NCBI GenBank assembly: GCA_035528395.1 | Contig: DATKYR010000269.1 | Coordinates: 46,823 to 110,822, forward strand | Direction: 5' to 3' | DNA: 64,000 nucleotides | Source: NIOZ-UU13 sp035528395 | GTDB taxonomy: Bacteria; Planctomycetota; Phycisphaerae; Sedimentisphaerales; Anaerobacaceae | In this document: positions 56,719 to 64,000 of the stretch, piece by piece | Numbering within the stretch: the stretch's first letter is position 1 | How the letters are laid out: every line of letters starts with the position of its first letter | The notes under the pieces: generated by a model | Told to the model about the DNA's origin: nothing | Seen by the model: only the letters and a program-made list of their open reading frames with translations | Databases searched by the model: none | Translations under genes and position numbers: made by a program

Positions 56719-57903
56719 ATGCATCGGCAATTAAATCGGCGAGATTTCCTGAATGGGCTGGGTAAGGTCTCATTGGGGGCAGTCGCGGCCGGCGGTCTCC
56801 CTGTGCGGGTGGGGGGCGCCCAAGAGCAGCAGCAACGGAGGACGTGGAAGCCCGTCTCCGAACGAAAGGTTCGCGTCGGAATCGTTGGCTACGGCGTATG
56901 CCGTTTTGGTGCGGCCTTTGGCTTCCAGGACCACCCGAATGTCGAGGTCGTCGCGGTCAGCGATTTGGTTCCCGATCGCCGCAGAGCACTGATGAAGGCG
57001 TGCCGGTGTGACCAGTCATACGAGTCGTTAGAGGTGTTGGTGAAAGACACCAGGATAGAGGCGGTGTTCGTCGCGACTGACGCGCCGAACCACGCGCGGC
57101 ACTGCATGGAGGTGCTCAAGCACGATAAGCATGTGATGTCTGCCGTGCCGGCGGTATTTGGTTCAATCGAACAGGCCGAACAGCTCCTGGAGACAGTACA
57201 GAGGACCGGCTTGAAGTATATGATGGCCGAGACGAGCTGCTTTCGGGCCGACTGCTACGGCATGCGGCAGATCTACCAGGCCGGGGGATTCGGTCGGCTC
57301 GTCTACTCAGAGGGAGAGTATTATCACTATCATGCAAAGCCGATTGCATCATTCAAGGGCTGGCGGATTGGCATGCCGCCTCTATGGTACCCCACACACT
57401 CCACGGCCTACTATGTGGGCGTGACGGGCAAGCGATTCACCTCAGTATCGTGTGTCGGCTTCAACGCAGGATTCCCGGCCTATCAGCCGGGGGCCAACAA
57501 GTACAACAACCCGTTCACGGACGAGGTCGCTCTATTCAAGACCAGCGAAGGTGGCTCGTCTCGAATGCTTATGTGTAAGGGTATCCACAATCTCATTGTT
57601 GAAAGGGGCCGCGTGTTTGGCGAGCGAGGTTGGATGGACGGCACCGAATATCATGGTGTGACGAAGGAGCTTCCCGACACAGCCCGTCCGCCACTTCCGC
57701 CCGGCGTGCCCGCCGGCGGACACGGTGGCTCCCACGGACTTCTGGCCAATGAGTTCATCACGTCGATTCTCGAAGCTCGAGAACCGATGGTGAACATCTA
57801 TGAGGCAATTGCGATGACTGTGCCGGGCATTGTCGCCCACCAGTCGGCGCTCAAGGACGGCGAGACGCTAAATATCCCGCAGTACGACCTACCTCAAGGT
57901 TAG
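56719..57903 (+). CDS. Tat-exported Gfo/Idh/MocA-family oxidoreductase
   Basis: 394 residues from ATG 56719; AAGGAG upstream. Tat leader NRRDFLNGLGKVSLGAVAAG. Rossmann motif VGIVGYGVCRFGAAFGFQ, and an EKP-like position that reads AVPAVFG instead of EKPL, so the catalytic Lys of the family appears to be lost or moved. The C-terminal domain includes STAYYVGVTGKRFTSVSCVG and GGSHGLLANEFIT. Its 5' flank (promoter, leader and first codons) is nearly the same as that of the oppositely oriented gene at 58217-59536, so both are probably co-expressed. Product unknown; sugar oxidoreductase or inactive relative. Confidence 0.8.
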   Translation: MHRQLNRRDFLNGLGKVSLGAVAAGGLPVRVGGAQEQQQRRTWKPVSERKVRVGIVGYGVCRFGAAFGFQDHPNVEVVAVSDLVPDRRRALMKACRCDQSYESLEVLVKDTRIEAVFVATDAPNHARHCMEVLKHDKHVMSAVPAVFGSIEQAEQLLETVQRTGLKYMMAETSCFRADCYGMRQIYQAGGFGRLVYSEGEYYHYHAKPIASFKGWRIGMPPLWYPTHSTAYYVGVTGKRFTSVSCVGFNAGFPAYQPGANKYNNPFTDEVALFKTSEGGSSRMLMCKGIHNLIVERGRVFGERGWMDGTEYHGVTKELPDTARPPLPPGVPAGGHGGSHGLLANEFITSILEAREPMVNIYEAIAMTVPGIVAHQSALKDGETLNIPQYDLPQG

Positions 57904-58216
57904 AGGACAGGGCCGACAGGAGGCTGATGGTTACCGTGACGAGCTTGCCTTGACGCAAGCGGCGGGGGGGCTGTGGTAGAGTCGATTAAGGTGTGTTGAT
58001 GCGAGCATGGCAACCGTACCTGCGGAATATTAAAATAGCCCCTGCTGGACAAAAGAGTGGAAAGCGCTGTTTGCCAATTCGATACACCTGTACCCGCGTT
58101 TTCTGTGCGGGCAGCACAGGTGCGGGCAGCACAGGTGCGGGCAGGGGCTGAATTCCTTACACTACGTCTGCGGCTCTATTTTTGTTTGCGGATAAAGGCC
58201 GTCTCGGAATAGCATT
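57904..58216 (+). other. Intergenic region with palindromic element
   Basis: Between convergent Gfo/Idh/MocA genes. Contains the third copy of the 38-base palindrome (58085-58122), partly repeated to 58144, and GC-rich DNA near 57950. No terminator was recognised. Confidence 0.55.
58085..58122 (+). repeat. 38-base palindromic element, third copy
   Basis: Matches 18439-18476 and 18699-18736 (CACCTGTACCCGC...GCAGCACAGGTG). The end of the unit is repeated once more to about 58144. Confidence 0.75.
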
Positions 58217-59536
58217 CTATAGGGTCCATCCTTCCCGGTATTCACGCCGGATGAACACGTCAGCTTCCGGACAGCCGATGGCCTTGAGGTTCCTGGCGTC
58301 CCAGGTGAGTTTCTTCCCGGTACGCAGCGCGACATTGCAGAGCAAGGCTGCTTCGGTCAGTGCGCCTGAGTAGTCGAAATTGCACGTAGTAGGCCCGCCC
58401 GTCTTGCAGGCCTCGATCCATTCGCGATGGTGGCCGATGGAATCCGGGATGAATGGGTCGGGTCGCTTGAAGTCAGCGAACTTCTCTTCAGGCAAGAGTT
58501 GGTGTTGGTTGTAGTCGGCAATCAGCATCCCTTCAGATCCGAGGAAAAGTACTGCGCTTGACCACTGAGGGACATTGTTTTCTTTCACGAACGCCGGATA
58601 GCCGCCGCCATTGTACCATGTCAATGTGACCGGAGGCAGTTTGCCACGGGCGGGGTATTCCTGCCGGGCGATTGTCCAGAGGGCGGCACTCTCAGGGTGG
58701 ACCGGCCCTTCGGCTTCCACGGTGAGCGGATGCCGTAATTTCAACGCCCAGAATGCCAAATCGCAGTAGTGACAGAAAAAGTCACCGAGTTGGCCGTTTG
58801 CGAAATTCCACCAGTAGCGCCATCCGAACGGGGCGTAAGCTGAGTTATAAGGCCGGTAGGATGCGGGACCCAGCCACAGGTCCCAATTGAGCGTCTCCGG
58901 CACCGGGGGACGGCCGGATGGGGCATCGGGCTGCGACATGTCTGCCGGCTTGGGCGGACCAGCGAAGTTCGCGCCCAGCCATACATGGACCTCACGCACT
59001 GTACCGATGGCACCGCTCTGTACAAGCTCCACGACGCGACGGTAGTTGGTGCCGGCGTGAATCTGCGTGCCCATTTGTGTAACGAGCTTTTTCTCGCGCG
59101 CTACTTGTGCCATCACCCGAGCTTCGTACACGCTGTGGGTCAGTGGCTTCTCACAATAGCAGTGCTTGCCGAGTTTCATGGCCATCACCCCTGCCGGGGC
59201 GTGGGTATGGTCGGGCGTGCCAATGACCACCGCGTCGATCTTGTGGTGCATCTCGTCAAGCATCTTGCGGAAGTCTTTGTATCGTTTGGCCTCGGGGTAC
59301 AGCTCGAAGGTCTGTGCCGCACGCTTCTCGTCGACATCGCACAAGGCAACGATGTTCTCGCTCGCTGCACCGTTTACGTCCTCAGCGCCGCGACCACCGA
59401 TACCTATCCCGGCAATGTTCAGTTTCTCGTTGGCCTGGGTGCCGCGTACCAACCGGCTGCTCTGTAGGATGATGAGGCCTGCGCCGCTCCAAGCCACGTT
59501 GCGCAGGAAATCACGACGATTTAATTGTCTTTGCAT
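58217..59536 (-). CDS. Tat-exported Gfo/Idh/MocA-family oxidoreductase
   Basis: 439 residues from ATG 59536 with AAAGGAG upstream. Leader RRDFLRNVAWSGAGLIIL with twin arginines. Rossmann motif IAGIGIGGRGAEDVNG, then GTPDHTHAPAGV, and the catalytic HCYCEKPLTHSV. C-terminal domain includes GDFFCHYCDLAFWALKL and HHREWIEACKTGGPTTCNFDY, characteristic of the large exported planctomycete subfamily. Its 5' region duplicates that of 56719 in reverse. Together with the nearby sulfatase it fits degradation of a sulfated, oxidised sugar. Confidence 0.9.
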   Translation of the reverse strand: MQRQLNRRDFLRNVAWSGAGLIILQSSRLVRGTQANEKLNIAGIGIGGRGAEDVNGAASENIVALCDVDEKRAAQTFELYPEAKRYKDFRKMLDEMHHKIDAVVIGTPDHTHAPAGVMAMKLGKHCYCEKPLTHSVYEARVMAQVAREKKLVTQMGTQIHAGTNYRRVVELVQSGAIGTVREVHVWLGANFAGPPKPADMSQPDAPSGRPPVPETLNWDLWLGPASYRPYNSAYAPFGWRYWWNFANGQLGDFFCHYCDLAFWALKLRHPLTVEAEGPVHPESAALWTIARQEYPARGKLPPVTLTWYNGGGYPAFVKENNVPQWSSAVLFLGSEGMLIADYNQHQLLPEEKFADFKRPDPFIPDSIGHHREWIEACKTGGPTTCNFDYSGALTEAALLCNVALRTGKKLTWDARNLKAIGCPEADVFIRREYREGWTL

Positions 59537-59585
59537 CGGTCTTTACTCCTTTTGTTATCGAAGAATGAATCATATCAACAGTTAC

Positions 59586-59614
59586 ACAGTACCATTTGCC
59601 CTTTGTTAAGTCAA
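59586..59614 (-). promoter_or_regulatory. Promoter of the Gfo/Idh/MocA gene at 58217
   Basis: On the minus strand TTGACT (59609-59614), 17 bases, TACTGT (59586-59591), about 44 bases before the ATG. Spacer TAACAAAGGGCAAATGG is shared with the promoters at 56641 and, less closely, 61324. Confidence 0.6.
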
Positions 59615-59740
59615 GCGCGTCCGGCTCTTTTTACTTGTGTATGTCGGTTCGCTTTTTTCTGGGCGAACCCCCAATAGAATGGTTCTGCCGGAGGTACTTA
59701 AATGGCGGAATGCAAAGTTGAACCAGACAACTGTGCTGAC

Positions 59741-61240
59741 CTATTCCGGGCGCCAGGGTTGTCGACCATTATCCTTTGGTTGCAGAAACTTCGCATCGAC
59801 CTCCTTATACCAGGCGTGCAGCTTGCTGCGCATCTGCTCGACGCGTTGTGGGTACTCGGATGCCAGGTCCTTACGTTCTCCGATGTCCAGCTTGAGATTG
59901 TACAGATGCACCCGGCCATCTTCGAAACGTTCGATGAGCTTCCAGTCGTCCATCCGAATCGCGCCTCCCGGGAAGCCGCCCTGGTTGGAGTAATGCGGGT
60001 AATGCCAATAGATGGCATCCCTCTCAATCCTCGTACGCCCCTTTAGCAGCGGTACCAACGACACGCCGTCCAAATGTTGGACTTTCTTCAAGGGCAAACC
60101 GGCCATATCAAGAATGGTCGGGTAGAAGTCGGTACTGACCACCGGAACGTCGCACTGGGAGCCGGGTTTTGTCACACCGGGCCAGCGGATAAGGAAGGGC
60201 TCGCGGATACCGCCTTCGTACAACCAGCCCTTGCCTCCACGCAAAGGAAGATTAGATGTAGGCGAGCCTTCACTGGTTGACAATCCACCATTGTCAGACA
60301 TGAGAACGACGGCCGTATGGTCGGCGATTCCCAGCTCATCGAGCTTGTCCAGTACCCGGCCGATCTGTTCATCCATTGCCTCCACCATGGCCCCATAAAC
60401 GGCATGACACTGACGAATGCGCACCTGGCGTTCGTTATCCACCGGCCAGACCTGTTCCTCCGGCCCAAATTCCATCTCGTTGGCATCCAGCAGTCTTTCC
60501 CGCTTGGCCTTGTATTTTGCTATTAGGTCGTCGCGGCCTTGAAGTGGAGTGTGGACAGAGTAGAAGGCCAGATAGAGCAGGAACGGCTCGTCTCTGTATC
60601 TATCCAGGAGTTTCAACGACTCATCGGTCAAGACCTTGGGAAGGTGTGAGCCCTCTGGGTAGTCGCCGAGTCGCGGATTATCGAAGGGGGCAAAATAGCC
60701 TCCGCGGGGTGAACCGACCGCCCAGCCGCCAACGTTGACATCAAACCCCTGGTTTTCGGGCCAATATTTCTCCTCGCTGCCCAGATGCCACTTGCCGATG
60801 AACACCGTTTTGTAGCCATGCTCCTTCAGGGCCTCGGCTAAGGTATGTTCTTGAAGTGGCATTTTGTCATTGAGCGGGGCGGGATTGAACCGGCCGGAGC
60901 GTTTGCCGCTGAACCAGTTGGTCGCATCAACGCGGGAGGGATACTTGCCCGTCATAATGCTATAACGTGTCGGACTGCACACCGGATTGGCGGCGTAGCC
61001 ATCAGTAAAGTTTGTGCCCGAACGTGCCAGGCAGTCGATGTTGGGCGTCTCATAAAAGCAATGGGGATTGTTGGCACCGAAGTCCATCCATCCAAAGTCA
61101 TCTATCAGGAAAAATACAAAGTTGAGCGGGCTCTTTTGCATAGATGCGGCCCGTAGGAATGGACATGGTCGCAATAACGCAGTGGTGAGGCCCCCAAACA
61201 CGGTCCTTAAAAATACACGTCGAGTGGTATTCTCTCTCAT
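59741..61240 (-). CDS. Sulfatase, family S1, exported
   Basis: 499 residues; ATG 61240 with GGGAGA upstream. The leader carries twin arginines (TTRRVFLRTVFGGLTTALLR). Core: NFVFFLIDDFGWMDFGANN (metal Asp pair), formylglycine motif CSPTR (Cys88) in NPVCSPTRYSIMTG, GKWHLGSEEKYWPENQGFDV, and VLMSDNGGLS. Length and motifs match the arylsulfatase group that desulfates algal polysaccharides. It shares promoter architecture with the two flanking Gfo/Idh/MocA genes, so all may respond together. Confidence 0.92.
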   Translation of the reverse strand: MRENTTRRVFLRTVFGGLTTALLRPCPFLRAASMQKSPLNFVFFLIDDFGWMDFGANNPHCFYETPNIDCLARSGTNFTDGYAANPVCSPTRYSIMTGKYPSRVDATNWFSGKRSGRFNPAPLNDKMPLQEHTLAEALKEHGYKTVFIGKWHLGSEEKYWPENQGFDVNVGGWAVGSPRGGYFAPFDNPRLGDYPEGSHLPKVLTDESLKLLDRYRDEPFLLYLAFYSVHTPLQGRDDLIAKYKAKRERLLDANEMEFGPEEQVWPVDNERQVRIRQCHAVYGAMVEAMDEQIGRVLDKLDELGIADHTAVVLMSDNGGLSTSEGSPTSNLPLRGGKGWLYEGGIREPFLIRWPGVTKPGSQCDVPVVSTDFYPTILDMAGLPLKKVQHLDGVSLVPLLKGRTRIERDAIYWHYPHYSNQGGFPGGAIRMDDWKLIERFEDGRVHLYNLKLDIGERKDLASEYPQRVEQMRSKLHAWYKEVDAKFLQPKDNGRQPWRPE

Positions 61241-61800
61241 TTTTGGTCTCCCTGTTCGAGTTTAATCATCAATTCGGCAAATCGCTTGCCCAACTCTAAA
61301 AACAAATTCGAGCTATTGGTTTTATGGTATCACTTGCCTTTTATGAAGTCAATCGCTTACGACTCTATGCATTCACAGCAAGGACGAGAAATGGTCGAGC
61401 AGATGCAAGGCACAGAATGGCGGGTGTTTAGAGTTGGCAAAGACCAGGCCAAAGCATCGATGCAGAGACGGTCTCTACAGACCGGAAACGACTGCATGGG
61501 TAAAGTATAGTGGACTACTTCAGCCTTATTAGTTGTCCTTGATGATTTGTTGTGATACTATGTCCAGCGAGTTAGGACTGTTGGGAGCAAGCATGGCCGG
61601 CATAAGATTCGGTGCCTGCAGCAGGAGAAGATAGGCAGCGGATTGAGGAAAGTGGAAAAAACCATGAGTACAAGTATAGACCCTGCGAAACACTTGCGGG
61701 CTGGAGACGCCCAGTGTTTCAGTGTTATGCAGTGGAAGGGCGAAAAATGATGCTCGGCGTAGGGTAAACTTCCCCTTCGCAATTTGGAAAGGAAAACGCC
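61241..61800 (+). other. Intergenic region with two promoter-like sites
   Basis: Holds the reverse promoter 61324-61352 for the sulfatase, and a forward one, TTGTCC (61533-61538), 17 bases, TACTAT (61556-61561), which may serve the ceramidase-family gene with a long leader of about 230 bases. The 74-codon ORF 61286-61510 lacks support. Confidence 0.45.
61324..61352 (-). promoter_or_regulatory. Promoter of the sulfatase gene at 59741
   Basis: On the minus strand TTGACT (61347-61352), 17 bases, TACCAT (61324-61329). The spacer TCATAAAAGGCAAGTGA is alike to those of 56641 and 59586. The leader to the ATG is about 80 bases. Confidence 0.55.
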
Positions 61801-63213
61801 ATGACTATCAAAAGGGCTGTTCGGGCTCTTCTGTTTTTTGGGACTCTCTCTGTCCTTGCCTGCAGAAACGTAGAGAGCGAGTCGATGGCTGAAGCAGCTC
61901 AACAATTAGCTGCTGCTCCGCAGAAAAAGGCAGCCGAAAGACCCCTTTACGTGGGATGGGCAAGTGCAGATATTACACCGCAACGGGCCGTTGCTCTCGT
62001 GGGGCAGTTGAGAAAGCGGATCTCAAAGTCAGTGCTCGATCCCCTCACAGCAACTGTTTTAGCCCTGGAAACCCGGGGACCTAACGGCACGAGAGAGCAA
62101 GCCATAATGATTTCCTGTGATGTACTTTTTATCGGAAAGTCAATCCAGGAGAGGCTAAGAAAGCTGATAGAACCTAAATTGCCTGATTTCGATGTGGACA
62201 AGCTGTTTATGAATGCAACTCATACGCATACCGCACCTGGTTTCATTGATGGGGCCTTCAAAGATTTGTATGATGTCAGCCAGGATGAAGGGGTCATGAA
62301 GGCCTCGGAGTATGCATCATTCTTTCTGGAGCGCATTGCAGAGGCTGTGGTGGAGGCCTGGCGGGCCCGGCAGCCGAGCGGAATGAGCTGGGCCTTGGGG
62401 CATGCTGTGGTTGGTCTGAATCGACGAGCCCACTATTTTGATGGGTCGTCTGTCATGTATGGCCCGACCCAGCGGGACAGCTTTTCTCATATCGAGGGTT
62501 ACGAGGATCATGGTGTGGAGATGCTCTTTTTTTGGGGTGCGGATCGAAAACTTACCGGCATCGTGATAAACTTGGCCTGCCCTTCTCAGGAGACGGAAGG
62601 ACTGAGCGTCATCTCCGCAGATTTTTGGCACGACACAAGAAAGGAGATACGGAATCGCTTCACCAATAATCTACACATCCTTGCTCAATGTTCCGCTGCA
62701 GGTGATATTTCACCTCATCGGATGTTCCGCAAGCGAGCGGAAGACACGATGCGGGAAAGGAGGGGGCTGTCGTGGCGGCAGGAAATCGCACGTCGGATTG
62801 CCAACGCAGTTGAGGATGGACTTGCCTGTGCCGAGAGGGAGATTCAAACAAATATAGATTTCAAGCATGTGGTGGCAAGAATTGACCTTCCTCTCCACGA
62901 GCCCTCCTCTTTACCTTTCTACGAAACAGACTCTGTGCGGCCGGTCGAGTTCCACGTTATTCGATTGGGAGATGTTGCACTGGCGACGAACCCATTCGAG
63001 TTGTATCTTGATTATGGTATCCGCATCGAAGCACGCAGTCGTGCTACATTGACTTTCCTGGTCCAACTGTCATGTCAACACAGCGGCTACTTACCGACAG
63101 AAAAAGCGATTCGAGGAGGAGGATATAGCGCCGAGAAGTTTGTCGTTGGGCCCCAAGGCGGCCAGGTGTTGGTGGATGAAACCGTCAGGCGCATCAATGC
63201 CCTATGGGACTAA
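61801..63213 (+). CDS. Neutral/alkaline ceramidase-family lipoprotein
   Basis: 470 residues; ATG 61801 with GGAAAGGAA upstream. Leader ends in the lipobox LSVLAC (Cys about 21). Family motifs: YVGWASADITPQRA, NATHTHTAPG (zinc-ligand histidines), ILAQCSAAGDISPH, EFHVIRLGDVALATNPFELY and NSGYLPT-like HSGYLPTEKAIRGGG. Length is close to the short bacterial members (about 420-480), without the C-terminal Ig-like domain of classical neutral ceramidase. Planctomycete homologues are often annotated as neutral/alkaline non-lysosomal ceramidase, although the actual substrate is not shown. The fragment at 721-876 is a decayed relative. Confidence 0.85.
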   Translation: MTIKRAVRALLFFGTLSVLACRNVESESMAEAAQQLAAAPQKKAAERPLYVGWASADITPQRAVALVGQLRKRISKSVLDPLTATVLALETRGPNGTREQAIMISCDVLFIGKSIQERLRKLIEPKLPDFDVDKLFMNATHTHTAPGFIDGAFKDLYDVSQDEGVMKASEYASFFLERIAEAVVEAWRARQPSGMSWALGHAVVGLNRRAHYFDGSSVMYGPTQRDSFSHIEGYEDHGVEMLFFWGADRKLTGIVINLACPSQETEGLSVISADFWHDTRKEIRNRFTNNLHILAQCSAAGDISPHRMFRKRAEDTMRERRGLSWRQEIARRIANAVEDGLACAEREIQTNIDFKHVVARIDLPLHEPSSLPFYETDSVRPVEFHVIRLGDVALATNPFELYLDYGIRIEARSRATLTFLVQLSCQHSGYLPTEKAIRGGGYSAEKFVVGPQGGQVLVDETVRRINALWD

Positions 63214-63565
63214 TACCAAATTTAGTTAATGATTGCTGATTGCCTGAGTTTGTCATTCCTGCGGAACTTGTCCTGAGCAAAGCCTGCCCTGAGCGTGGCT
63301 GAATGGGTTGAAGGGGAGGGAATCCAAGCCCTTTCAGTTAGTATAATTCTATAATTTTTTCGGCAATTTTTAACTACAATTGCTCTCACAGCCGTCCTAC
63401 AGAAAATCCTGAGCTGGTTTAACCTTTTAGCAGCATATATAGAGTTTGTTCCCTGTTGTCCTTAAACAACCGGGGCTTATTCCAAATCATTCGGTATAAG
63501 CCCCGAATTGACGTAAATCTGCTATATCAACCACGCAGTTGCAATTACCAACTAAATCACATGGC
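63214..63565 (+). other. Intergenic region with a terminator and a repeat relative
   Basis: Contains a relative of the CTTGTCCTGAGC-AAAGCC repeat (about 63255-63300) and the hairpin at 63471-63505. No gene is supported. Confidence 0.5.
63471..63505 (-). terminator. Likely terminator of the reverse gene at 63566
   Basis: CGGGGCTTAT and ATAAGCCCCG form a 10-bp stem with a 15-base loop, about 60 bases past the stop of the reverse gene. On the minus strand it is followed by GTTGTTT. It may act in both directions, between the convergent genes. Confidence 0.5.
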
Positions 63566-64000
63566 TTACGGTGTCGTCTCCGGTGGTGGATATAGACGAA
63601 TATCGTCAAAGTACATCGTACCTGAACCACCAGCTACCGGATTCTTCTTGTTACCAAGACCAAGGGCAATCGTATTGACATTGGTAAGGTCCACGCCCTG
63701 GTCGGCAAACACCTGCAGGTCGATATTCCATTCGGTCCATTTATTTATCTGTGCCGCGTTCGGATTATCGTGATTGACCACCGCAGTGCCATTGAGAGCA
63801 ACATACAACGTCTCAGCAGCGTTGGCTGCACCGCCCCTGAACCAAATCGTCAGCGTGTCGACACCTTTCTCGGTCCAGTCACGCGGGTAAGTCAACGTCA
63901 AAGTTGCCTCAGAGTAACCAACACTGTTGTCGTAGTAAATTGGCAGCGACTGGTTGCCTCCGTGAACGATAGTTTGCTCTGCAAAAGGAGGATTGTCATA
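63566..64000 (-). CDS. Exported carbohydrate-binding (galactose-binding-like / DUF-type) protein, C-terminal part
   Basis: The frame is open to the right edge, so the 5' part is missing; 144 residues are visible. It reads YDNPPFAEQTIVHGGNQSLP, then LTLTYPRDWTEKGVDTL, the WFRGGAANAAETLYVALNGT segment, WTEWNIDLQVFADQGVDLTN and GSGTMYFDDIRLYPPP. This is the beta-sandwich module that closes many large planctomycete surface proteins, usually behind LamG or pectate lyase domains. Function: presumably carbohydrate binding. The hairpin at 63471-63505 is a likely terminator. Confidence 0.72.
   Translation of the reverse strand, partial: YDNPPFAEQTIVHGGNQSLPIYYDNSVGYSEATLTLTYPRDWTEKGVDTLTIWFRGGAANAAETLYVALNGTAVVNHDNPNAAQINKWTEWNIDLQVFADQGVDLTNVNTIALGLGNKKNPVAGGSGTMYFDDIRLYPPPETTP

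Noticed and set aside
61286..61510. Small gene of 74 codons upstream of the ceramidase-family gene
   Set aside because: It overlaps the reverse sulfatase promoter, and has no ribosome site or recognisable motif.
1..64000. tRNA, rRNA, integrase or prophage genes
   Set aside because: None could be seen by eye; no tRNA-like cloverleaf, rRNA stretch or phage structural motif was recognised, so the AT-rich islands could not be tied to an attachment site.

Overview
The window reads as a fragment of a planctomycete chromosome, most likely a Phycisphaerae (Sedimentisphaerales-like) lineage. This is inference from gene content: Tat-exported formylglycine sulfatases, several Gfo/Idh/MocA oxidoreductases with Tat signals, DUF1080 and DUF6807 proteins, a pseudopilin with an FLDGH motif, giant beta-propeller proteins carrying methyltransferase-like heads, and long gene-poor stretches full of dispersed repeats. 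No rRNA, tRNA, transposase, phage gene or true CRISPR array was seen.

Layout. 1-645 is the end of a DegT-family aminotransferase, followed by a decayed ceramidase-family tail. 1010-10749 runs forward: an exported methyltransferase-like/PQQ-propeller fusion, a lipoprotein methyltransferase, a pseudopilin, two oxyanion-type solute-binding lipoproteins, a half-size TauE/SafE protein, two broken genes, a small membrane protein, and an ABC permease and ATPase in ATGA-overlapped order. 11132-17862 runs in reverse and encodes a second propeller fusion, a membrane protein, an FtsX/MacB permease and its ATPase. 18496-21543 is a GlmU-like protein, an acyl carrier protein and a LeuA-like synthase. 21544-25828 is a repeat-rich, AT-rich island with three orphan genes, one with a HEPN-type R-x4-H motif. 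25829-37967 is a forward catabolic block: deoC, an FMN/4Fe-4S oxidoreductase, Gfo/Idh/MocA, sugar isomerase, eukaryotic-type hexokinase, VCBS-DUF1080, DUF6807, a second Gfo/Idh/MocA and an aldo/keto reductase. 37968-41156 is another repeat island around one gene. 41157-46815 holds a PAS protein, a membrane-anchored pectate-lyase-like protein and two sulfatases. 47049-50367 is an SOS cassette, lexA-DUF72-umuD-umuC. 50478-54883 holds a Tat-exported barrel protein, a radical SAM protein, a RelA/SpoT-type synthetase, yidD and a zinc-ribbon protein. 55013-56718 is a third repeat island. 56719-63213 has two Gfo/Idh/MocA genes and a sulfatase sharing one promoter architecture, plus a ceramidase-family lipoprotein. 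The window ends inside a concanavalin-like exported protein on the reverse strand.

Most unusual: short GC-rich palindromic elements sit inside coding sequences without breaking the frame, in both a propeller gene and the hexokinase gene (the same 30-bp element), in the glmU-like gene, probably in deoC, and in a sulfatase leader; an octapeptide-coding 24-bp unit is present four times in one propeller gene. Another copy lies at codon 3 of umuC and appears to have displaced its start. This resembles the Rickettsia palindromic elements in behaviour, though the sequences are different. The second notable theme is three exported proteins with a methyltransferase fold next to molybdate-like binding proteins. 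The third is a set of dispersed repeat families (NKPN-coding repeat, CTAAAGTGA arrays, two MITE-like elements, 45-bp hairpin repeats) that fill the gaps.
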